Source: Metallyticus violacea (taxonomy: Eukaryota; Arthropoda; Insecta; Mantodea; Metallyticidae). Taken from it: DNA of 64,000 bases. The stretch lies in the NCBI GenBank assembly GCA_030762175.1, contig CM060834.1, positions 32,672,501-32,736,500 of the forward strand, written 5' to 3'. Below, one piece after another: positions 50,001 through 62,000 of the stretch (position 1 is the stretch's first letter; each line of letters starts with the position of its first letter). Below the pieces are notes generated by a model. That model was not told the DNA's origin. It saw only the letters and a list, made by a program, of their open reading frames with translations, and did not search any database. The position numbers were made by a program, and so were the translations under genes.

Positions 50001-53000
50001 CCCACCAACAAATTATAACATTTTAAAGTATATTTAACACAATTAGAAACGCTATAGAGACATAATATGATGAATTGTTTTAAAGACGAAAGTCCGAATT
50101 ATAATAAAGAACTAAATTGACATTAAAATTGTGAGAAATTATAAAACCTCTAGCTTTTCATAATTATCATCAGAAGCATTATGGATTAGGCCTTGCGATT
50201 TGTTTCGAGCTCTCTAAAAAAACTGATCTAAGTATCTTTTCATAGGTTTTTCCCTCTCTTTTTCCAATGATTATAATATTTATACTAATATTCTTTAAAT
50301 GAACTGAATTCCTTCCATTTTTTCATTATATTGTTTATCTGTTATACCAGCAGCTGCCCTCAATTATCTCATTTTTGAAACGTCTGTTTTCGTAAGTGCA
50401 CAATATTTTAAGTCATATAGAAAGGAAGGCATTTATTACAGTATACACAGCTTTAAGGCTATTGTTTTGTGGATTTTATTCTTGAATTCTTATTGTCCCG
50501 CATGCTTGATTAAAATATATTACTTTTTATGTAAATCTAAATCTTTATTATTATTCAGCTCGCAACTTAAGTATTTAAACTCTTTTATTTGCTAAAACTT
50601 TTTATTAATTGTTATTTTAACTTATTTTACGTTTCACCTGAAACACTAACTTTTTTAAATTAAGGCTATGATGTGCATCTAAATTTCTACGTATATCCAC
50701 AACTAAACACTTTGACGTAATGGAAATAGTCTAGTCTGACCAGATTTCACCTGTCGTTATTTTTGGCAAAATTCTGTCTAGCGATAGACCTTAGAAAATA
50801 ACTCAGAATTCTTATAAAGAGTTTGGGGACATGAAATAATAATTTGTTTTTGAATTGCAGTGTTTATTCTATTTAAATAATCAAATATAGAGAAAGCCTT
50901 CAACAGATTTATTGCTGTCTGAGACCAGTGTTCGTAATTACATTCAAGATCATGGATGGATTCGTTCCCCGTGGAAGTTGATGGGATTCTTAAAAAGTGA
51001 GGTAAAGACATGGTCCTTGCCAGTCATATTAAAGTGGAAGGTTAAAACTTTTCTAATTACCTCGAGTGTCCTTCAGTAGTCTCTAAGTTTATGTTAGGAC
51101 GTAAATACCATGAAAGAAACAAGGAAACTTCAAAGAACTGCAAAACTTCAATCGATTCATTTGATAAATGAGCCAAAATGTTAAAATGTTCTAGTTAACA
51201 TATCAGTTTGGAAAAAGCGAAATGAAATGTTCAAAGAAAAAAAATTTTTTTTCGTGTATTTCCTATGAGCATATGAAAAAAGGTATCTAAAGGCTAGCAA
51301 GAACATTTCCCTGCTTGGGGAGTTTCAATTTCTAATCTTTTTCAAAGTAGGCAACATACGATACTACCATTGCTAAAAGCATTTCTTTTGTTGATACGGT
51401 TTATTTACGGACGCTCTTTAACATCTCAGGTCATCAGCGTCCCATTCAACTCAGGGCGTGAAACGGCCGACTGATTTTCCTCAGAGGCCTCTCTTTCAGG
51501 CTTGAGGTTCTTTTTCGTGCCGTAAATGTACGACACGGGACCCACGGCTTTACTTCCCTTCCGAAGGAAGCCATACTTAGGATTTTTACTTCCGAAAAAA
51601 TCCATGTATCCTGGTCGGGTTTGAACCCGCGATCTTGGGCTTAGAAAGCAAATATGGTTACCACTACACAACCAGAATCAACATAATATATGTATGTATA
51701 TATATATATAAAGCATTTCTGGAAGGTCATGGCGTTCTGCATGATTTCCTCACGGCTGTGAAAATGCTTTAGTTTCTGGGTTTCATCAGAGGCTCAGGTT
51801 TCTTTACGAGCGATTACGATATTCAGAAATTCAACATGACATGTGTTGCATTTGTTGTTCCTGCTAAAGTAGGAAATAAAATACGTCGCCAGTGCGCATG
51901 CGCACATGCTGCTTTATGAATGATGCTAGACACAACTTATTATACCTCAAATGTAGAGTGTCTTTGAGAGATTATCAACCTCCATAGAAAATGTTGAAAC
52001 TGTTCTTCCGCTTGCATAACACAACACGCAGTTTAATGTTATTGGCCGCTCGTTGCAGGGCTGTGTTGTCACTACCACTAGTCTCCTATGTACTGTTGTG
52101 CTTTAGATTGTGCAATGTCTCAGGACGTGGGGTGTAAACTCTGATTTTTAAGTAACCCAATAGGAAGAAATCCGGTGTTGTCAAATCAGGAGATCTGGGT
52201 GGCCACAGGTTCTTGGAGATTATCCGGAGACCAAAGAAACTTTCATTTCGTTCCAAGGATTGTTTTGATATATGACATGTAGCGCCATCTTGTTGAAAAT
52301 ATCCATGACCGAGCTCTACATAGTTCGATTGTTCAATAAACTCCATGAAAATCCGGCGGTACTCTGCAGTGTCCACAGTCTGGTCCAAAAAAAATTGGTC
52401 CCACTATTCTCTGTGTGGATATTGAGCGCCAAACTCCAACTTTAGATGCTTCATGAATGACATGTGGATTTTGCACAGCCCAATAGCGTGAGCTCTCTGA
52501 GTTCACATAGTCGCATAGTTGCTTTATCTCTGAGTCATGTGGTGGACAATATGGCGGGATTTTACACAATGAACTGATAAGAAACTGTAACCCTATATGT
52601 TTTTAGGTGAGCACTTTTCACAGTTCTCTGACACATTGGGTAGGTGTACCCAGTCTCCTGCGATAAACGGTTTAATGACCGCTTCAGTCGTGCCTGGACG
52701 TCCACAACAACCGTGGGCAATCCAGATCTTTTTCACTCACCAGATATTCAGTTATTAATTTGATTACCAGTGCCGGTACATATTGTGTTTCTTTAGAGGG
52801 GATTGCGAACGCCAAATTCTTTCTGGCATGCCCTTCGAGTAGCTGTAATTGAATTGGTAACCCGGTATTACTTCACAAGGAGGAACCGTTGATTTAAAAT
52901 GTGTACTCCATTTTCACAGCGACTAGAACAAAATAACAAAACGGCTGCCAAACATAAAAGTCAACAATAAGTAATAAAAAATAAATATTTGCACATCTCG

Positions 53001-56000
53001 TGACAGGGAATCAAAACTACCTAATATCCCGTTTAATTTGACGTCAAACTCGGGATATTAGGTAAATTTCCAGTGAATAAAGAAATAAATGTGTCAGTTC
53101 TATATAAGTCGCTCTGTATAAAACTAATAACCCGCATACTTTGGAAGAATAGAAAGACAGTATAAGAAGAGAAATTGCAGCAATTTCACAAGAAGAACTT
53201 ATGTGTTGAACGCAAACGTTCTTAAAAGAACTGAGGAATTAAAGTGTCACAAAGACATTATTTCCAGCATTTTATGTTGTAGCCGTAATTTGCATGAGAG
53301 ATCTAAGCTCTTGAATGTAGGGGATATGTCGATTGACTCAACCAACAGACAGTGTGCTTCCAGCCGCCATGTGGAGAGATGAACGTCAATTTTATAACAA
53401 TATATAGGATATACACATATTTAAAAGGATAAATAGATAACTTATGGCTATAAATGGTTATTCTTGTAACCATTAACGTTTTTTTCAATTGAAGAGATAG
53501 TAAAAGCGTTTATAAATTTTTGTACTGTTAAAAATTTACAAAAGTAACAATGAAATGGAGTTGAACATAATGCTCGGTTCAACATTATCCTAAAATCCTG
53601 AATTTTTAGTTCATCCCAAAAACTATTAGGATGAACAACAAAGATAGAAAGTTTGAGAGCTATATCTGCAAATTTAAAAGTGTCCTAAGATTTTGAAGTT
53701 GAATTAGGTGTTCAAGAGAGTCTTTGAAGATAGCAGAATGCATTTGAGGATCTTTGTCATTCTTAAAGCACAATTTGTCGATTATTTTTACAATTTTAGA
53801 CAGAAAAACGTTTATTGCAAAATAAAGACAGTCCAGAGAAACTCTCGATTTCAACAATGTAATAAAACGAGAGGAAAATAAGAGCAGATATTGAGGAAAA
53901 TCCTCCCAGGTGTATGTAGCTTTAAATGTAGGGACTTAGCAGACACTGTCAGTTTTTAAGAAAAACTTTATTTAAAATATGTTCAACAAGAAATTAATCC
54001 AATCTTCTAAGTAAAGGCCGTTAGGTTCTATAGTCTTGAGCCACCGTTCAGCGAGATTTAATATCCCGCGACAGTAGCAGTTTCTGCATTTTGGTGCAAA
54101 GAATTCGGTATTATTCACTTCGAACTAGCGACTACTTTTCGAAATTTCTTCCATGCAGGAAAGGGTCATGGATCGAAACAGATGGTAATCTGAAGGCACA
54201 AGATCAGAGCTATATGCTGGGTGTGGTAACAGTTCGATCTCTTGCAATTCCTGACTTTTTTTCTTGGAAGTTCGAGCGGTATAAACTCTCGCACTGTTCG
54301 CTGCAAAAGAACTCTATTTCGATTAACAATGCTGGGTATCTCTGTCTCAAAACTTCATGAACTCGTTTCAGTTGTTAAGAATAAAGATTTACATCGACAG
54401 CAAGATCGTTTGGAACAAATTCACAGTGAATCATAACCTCAAAATTTCACGAGGCACATGATGTTACTTTGGGGCCGAACCGATTTTGCTTAGCAATGAC
54501 TTTGGTAGGCTGATGGGGATCAGGCCACTGTTTCGAGATTTCAAGGTTACAGTACTATATCCATTTTTCATCACACGTAACAATTCTCCTGATAAATGTA
54601 TCATCCATGGGATTTGCGACAAGCTGGCGACAGGTTTCTACCTTTCGTTGGACCTGTTCAGGTATCAATTCACATGGTATAGATCTAAAACTTCTGTGTG
54701 CTTTTTAACTGTTCATGTGGTATCGTTTGATGCACCAAGTTCTTCTGTCAGCATATGAATACTTTTTTGCGGATTTTATTTCAAAACTCTGTGTATACTC
54801 TCGACATTTCATACATAAGGTCTTCCAGGAGAGGGGTAAATGTTCCTTCTCCATTACCTAAACGCTGGAACTCTCGTTGTGCTCACTAACAACACTTTAC
54901 ATATGCTTAGAGCCATGGCAACCACTTTGTAATCTTGTTTCCAGTAGTGATTTAGAAGGACTCCATTTTCATACTTTGTTACCTTCATTTTATGATTTTG
55001 TATTAACAAATGACGACTGACACATGCTCACAATAATAACATTGCCAAACTAATAAAAACCAATAAAATCTGACTAAATATCAAACTTAAAAACCGAAAT
55101 TTCTTATAAGACTTTCTAACAAAAACATCCTGAATAACAAGCTTTATGTCAGCAGGCTCTGTATTTCCTGTAACCATTACAATCTCACAAATTGACTTAA
55201 AAGATTGGAGGCCTACAGCTCCAACAAATTTTACGAAGCAAGTTAACACATTTATTACCATAACAAGTGATCTGTTAGGAGAAGATCCTTAAACAAAAGT
55301 TAAGAATTACAGAAATGTTGTCTAACACCAAATTCAGTTACCCTTAAATGGCGCAAGATAAAACTCTTATACTAAGATTTCAATTACTGAAACTGAAGAA
55401 AGTAGGCCCGAGAGGAACCCTGCTACAGTCTTAGTGCAACGGAAACGATTTAATTTCTGTACGAGTCACTGTCCCATATCCTACACAGCCCGAATTTGAC
55501 TCCAAGTGACACTTTGTTTCCTTAAAATAATTGAAAATATTAATTCATGTAGAGTATTACACAAATATTAGCGGTACGCCAAAATATTTCATTTAATGTC
55601 TGAAATAGTTCGAAGTGAATTTTCAGGCTAGTTAAAGGAGAATAACAAATCTAATACTTTATTTTATTTGAGAAATATATATGCTTTATTTCAATAGCTG
55701 GTCATTTCTCGTTATGCTGATATGTGTATTTCAGCAAGCTACTGTTGTCGGACGATGTGCAAATATCGAACTAAAGAGCAAATATACTCGTATCCTATGT
55801 GTACACTGTTCCACTTATCAGTGACAGATATTGCTTTGGTATGAATCGGGGAGAAATATTGCGGCTATTTCTGGTAAAAGGCCTTGATGTTTTATTTTTA
55901 AGCTCGAAAATGTAACAGTTTTTGTCTCTCTAGTATCTATGGATGTGCTGCTGATTATATAGAACAAACGTTAATAGAGAGCTTTCATTTCAAAACTTAA

Positions 56001-59000
56001 TCATACTCCCTTGTAGACTCAAAGATCGTGTGTTCAATTGCGGTCATGATCGATGGATTTGTTTCTAATTTTTAAATTCAAAATTGCAAACTTTATTGTT
56101 TAAAATAAATGTTAAAATAAATATTAAAGGTGATGTCTAAAACCAATGTATATTACGTTTCGCCCTTTTACCTCAGGCAACCTCACTTTAAAATTTACAA
56201 TTGCATCTTCACTTTATGTTATTTAATTTTTAAAGATGATTAAACTGTTATAGCATCTTTTTGTTTTTATCGTTGCCTGATATTTTTATTGTTATTTGAA
56301 ATGAACAAAATGGAAAATATACCAGTTAGTAGTAGGATAAAATCGCAGAATATTTTCTAAATGTTACAATTTTACTAAATTAAAATATTTAAAACATGAC
56401 TAGAAAGTGTCATAGCCTATTTCGGATCTTTTCGCTAACTTTTCGAAATGTATTCTTTCTGACCAGCTTATATTCTTGGGTTATTGTATTTGTGAGTTCA
56501 GTACTCTCAAGGGAAAGATAAAAAGGTGATAATTGAATCTATATTATATTAGTGTCATAAGGTAGGTGTGTCATTTGGTAGGAACAAAGAAGAACATTTC
56601 GGTACTTCAGTCTTGCTCAAGGGCTGGCCGTTTGTGCTTATTCCTGCAATGGGAACAATTCCAGGAGGAGGGGATGAGGTGGAGACATACGGGACATCAA
56701 AGGGGTACCTAACAGTGCTTCCAGATAGAACACTCCAACGCCGGCGGAGCTACCGTCTCCAAGGAAATTCAGCCCCTCAGAAGACTACTTACAAACTTTT
56801 TCAAAGCGCAAGCCTCCCTTACACCGCATACAGCACCAACCCAATTTGCCTGGCACTTTCGATTCTGTAACAGAACCAACGGAATGAAATGAGATGAGAT
56901 GGGAGAACGGAAAACTCGTAGGGAAAAAAGCAAAGCCAGCTGCAAGAGATTTGAACAGAGGACCTTCTGAATGCGAGTCCTAAGCATTACCACCGAGCTG
57001 CCCCGCTCGGTAAATATGCTATTTGAAATTTCAAAGAGAGGTGAATGGGGGGAGGAAACGAAATCAAAAATGTAATCAACATTGTTTTAAATTTTTTCTT
57101 CAATATCTAAATTGAATCATTTTTATTTCAGGTAAACTTATTTATTTTATTTTATTTTACAAGGTAGTTATTCAGACACGTTTTAAAGTGAAAGTCAAGT
57201 ATTTCTTTCTGTTGCAAACATGACAATCAATCGATAAACGTAAATTATAGGCCAAAACAAATCAAAATAGTATAAAGCACAAACTAAATATTTAATTTAA
57301 AAAGTAACACATAATAGCTGCACAATCTGTTTTTAGTCCCAGTTTTTTTTAATCAAACACCAATGCCCTTGTAAACAACTATAATCGTGCGATTATTCGA
57401 TGAATAACAGCAGCTATTTCCTAGCCTTGCATTCGTAATGACAACGGTAATAATAATCTTCATAGTGTTCATTATACCAAATTAACATCCCACGCTAAGT
57501 TGGTCAGCGTTAATATCCATGAAGGCTCAAATACAGCTAGCGGAATATTTACAGTTACGTAGTAACTTGTTACCATAATAAATCTTTAAACATACGGTTT
57601 TCTGTTTTTCAGCTCCTTGGAATTGTAGTTATGGATATATTTGAACTTGGGTCTTAAAAAGGATATTATGAAAACTTTATAGGCACTCATTAATGAATAA
57701 ACTCGAACGGAACTTTGCAAAATCTATCCATAATAATGAAAAGAAAAACAACAGTAAAATGAAAACCTAGAAATCCTTAAAACGCAACAATTGGTTATTG
57801 GGTATAAGATAATTTTCACTTCTGAATTAGCTTCACCAGCTTCTTGAACTTACGAAATTGTCATTTATTGCAGCTACATTCTCAATTAAGCTTAAGCTCG
57901 CATAAACACACGAAAAAAACGAAATAAATTTAAGTGTGAATTATTAGAACTGTTTTAGTTCCAATGTGGTATTGTAGAAAACTTCTGAAACCGGGACACC
58001 CATAAGACGCCGCTACGTTGTCCTGGTGAAGACGCTGGTGAAGATTATTTTATTATAGTGAACCAGATGAAGTTCTTAAATCTGTGATTGAAAGAAATAA
58101 ATTAATTGTGGTACAAATAAGCTCGGAGTCCTTAAAGCTATCTGGTATTCACCTTCTTAAGATTAAGAAAATTTCCGAAAAAAATACCTTAACCAGACAG
58201 CTTGACTTGCCCGGAAATCAAACCCAGAATGCCCGGATTATTAGTCGCAAATGCCTCCACGATACCACGGAGGCAGTTTTAAATTATTAGAACTAGATGT
58301 GAAACAATTTAATTTCAATTGCCTTCCCGATTTTCTTGACAGAATTTTGATAACAGGGTTTTGTTTCCCACATCTGTTTGTTTAACCACCACAAACTAGT
58401 TTAAACACACCATTAAGATAGAGATAAACTTAAAATACAGGGTGATCCGTTTGGGTATGGATAAAATCAAAATACTGTAAAACTGAAGTTGATATTTTCT
58501 AACTTTGTGTATACAACATTGAAAGATGGGAGATTTCTCAGAACGCTAAACGCTCCCTTTGCGCAATCTGCACAACTCATAACGGTAATGCAATTTAGCC
58601 CACGTAAAGAATGCTCCATACATTTCATTGTGGCTCACTCTCTACACGTTAACTTTTGGACTTGATCTTTCAAGCTCGTAAGAGACATGAGGATTTTCCC
58701 TTGCCCATAATGCAGTTGTGAGTGTTTACTCTCCTGCTGACATGTCTGTAAATGGTCATTTGTTTAAGGAACTGTCATCATCTTCAATCCGTTGGCACGT
58801 CATGGATGCAAAATTGAAACGAGTTTCATGATCCTCATCGCGTAGGCGTGTAAGTGATATGGGTACAGTTTCAGGTACTTTCGAACAATACGCTGACAGG
58901 AGTATATGCTACATTCATCTCTGCTGACAGTTGTCTTAAACTTTTCACATAGCTCTTTGTCATGGTCAGAGACAGTTACTTTTAGTACTGGGTTTTTCGC

Positions 59001-62000
59001 CTGCGACCTCCTGTATGCTTTATAACACAAAAACTGTTTCTACAAATATTCTATACCACAACATTATGGAATTTTATTACGCACACCATACTCACGTCTA
59101 AATGTTTAACACTCCTAAAATTCGCATATCAAAGAACGCATTGCGCTCGCTGCTGATTTGTAGCGTCGTTTCAATCATCTACGAATTTCATCTGTCATTA
59201 TGCATCGTTAACTTTCATTCTTGCCATGAATGGAAACTCCCATCTTTTAAGCAAAATATTACCAGCAAGAAAAGTCTCCTATTGTCATATTAGTTTTTAT
59301 TGTAATGTTTAATATTATGCATACCCAAACGGATCAGTCTATATTTCTTATTTACTGGGCTATTTCATTCAATTTTTTTTTCACTGTTCATATTTTATAA
59401 CCATTGCAATGATAACAAAAAAAGGAATTATTTAAAGTGTTCTTTTAAACTAACACATTTTATTTCAATGTTCTTATAAATATTACAGATTATTCAGGCT
59501 ATATCACTGTTAGACCAAAATGTTTTATCTTATTGAAATCTCCTATTAAAGAGCCATGGTCTTATGTTTCACTTCGAAATACATGTTGCTTCTTTTAGAG
59601 ATTGTAATGATGGACAAGAATGCAAATGTGTTCTAATGTGAATTATTAAATGGGTGGAGAAGGGGAAAGAAACAGGTACGACGTTAATTATTGGCAATTT
59701 CCATATTATTACCGGCTATTTTGTACAACATATAGGTAATTAGGGCACTTCTGGACTTGTGTAATCATATATTGGCATATTCTGCTGAGAATATTGTCAA
59801 AGCCAATAATGGATTGAAATTGTACATTAATGATATTGTGGGCTCTGTGCTGGGTTGAGTTTGAAAGTTAACAACTCAGCCGCAAAACCAAACAAGTTTA
59901 TTTTTTTATGACATTATTTTATTGTAAATGGCCATGTTACATTCTGCAGAGGTACTAAAAGAACAATTCCTGAAAATTTGAAAGCTCTAGGTCAAGTAGA
60001 AGCTGAGGAAAAGAAAAATTTGCAATAAAAATTTATAACTTAACGAAAAAATGGATGCAATGTTAGAATTCTCTTTTCATCGCCTTCATATTTTTATTTT
60101 TTCTTTCAAAATTTTCTTTACCTCAGCTTTTACTTCATTTAGAGCTTTCAAATTTTATTTACAAAGGTTTCAGGTACGATACTTGTGATTGTTATCGTGA
60201 AAATGGCGTATATGGCGATGAAAGAGTAAAAGAATTGGAATAGGAATCACTTCAAAGATGCTGTAGAAAAGTTAGGCATGCATGATAAATGAATGGAATG
60301 AGTTGCCTGCAGAGAATTTCTAGAGCGGCCCTTATCTGAGGCTCTTTAAAAGGAACGTTAAACATGCTTATAATAAAAGTGTTTATATGTAGGACATTGT
60401 TTATTTTATAACTGTGTATACTGTCATCCGAATAATGAATGGTGTTTAACGCCCGTTTTTGCTACAGAGGCACCACAGGCGATGGACACTAGTGATACAT
60501 AAAATGAAATGATATATTGGGAAAGGATTTATTTTTAAGGAAGGAAACGTTCCAGGCCTAAGTTTAGGGTACGTCCCCGGCATTTGCCATTTATGAGGAC
60601 TGAGGAAAACCCGGAAAAACCTCAGTCAGGGCGGACGGTCCTAGCGGAATTCGAACCCCAGACTTCCTGCTCACGAACGACCTCGGCCACCCGTGGCGGT
60701 ACTGTCATCCGAATGCAGCCCTTTATAGTGATAAACATCATTCATTCATTCATTCATTCATTCATTCATTCATTCATTCATTCATTCATTCGAACATTCA
60801 TTTCATTAAAAGTATAAGTAATATCTCTTCATTGGTATACAAAACCAATGTTTTCTTTAAACTATTAAAACTTTTGTTAATATATTTTTGTGTTTTAGTT
60901 AATCTGCCTAATTTCTTATAGCTGTAGAGGGAAATGGGTTTACAAATAATAGAATTCTGCTAATATTTGCGATAGCGAATCAGAAGGTCTGTCTCTAGAT
61001 AAGATTATTTTCCAAATGGAAAAGTGAAAACATCGATTATTAGTGTAGAAAGTTACAAAACAAATTCGTCAACCTGCTCTCTCTGGCATTACAAATTCAG
61101 TGAATTAATAGAAGGATTCTGATTTATAAAAATAACTTTATAAAATCACAGTACACCATTATAACTTAACTTTAATATCGGGAGAATAACCTGGCAAATT
61201 CAAAAAATGTATACTTAAATCTACCATGAATTTCGCCACTTTTTGCAAATAATAACAGGAGCGATCTTGCTGAAGAACAGCCCCTCCTTCAATACAATCG
61301 GCAGCACTCTTCTCTCCAATATTACATGCTGTAGTTAAATTTGTTTCATTTTAGTACTGTAGCAAACCTGTTAGTAGTGTGGTAGACGTGCTACTAAAAG
61401 GAAGTGACTTCGGTTGTTTATTGTTGTTGATTTTAAAAGGGAAAGCAAGTGGCGGCAAGATTATTTATTTATTTTTGTGATTTTGATGAAGTGTGACCAA
61501 ACATGAATAAAAGAAAATGCAATATACAAGAAAAATCATGAATTTAATGATAATCGTACAGCAAAGATTTTCTTAAAAGAAAACTGAAAATTATACATAG
61601 AAATGCAGTTTTCATTACCTTTATTTATAAGTTTGTCGTTTACTTTCTCAAAATATTTTTAAAACTGTTTATACTACAATTGATACAAATTTAAAGGTAA
61701 ATATTTGCCGATATCAACAATCTTAACCTCAGTCATTATATTATGTTAAATAAAGAAAATGTTTTAATGTTACAATAAAAAAGTGTTTAAAATTCAACTT
61801 TAGAAAAAAATAATTTATCCTCATTTGACTGTATACATTTTATTACCGAGAATCATGATTTGTGTTACTTCTATAATAAAAGGAATTATTTGGAAAAGTT
61901 AAAAATCGTGGAATAAGCTTGTAAATATATTTCTGGTGCATTTCAAAATGGATATTTTGAAATTTATGTAATGTTTTCAAAAACTCATAATGCTTATTTT

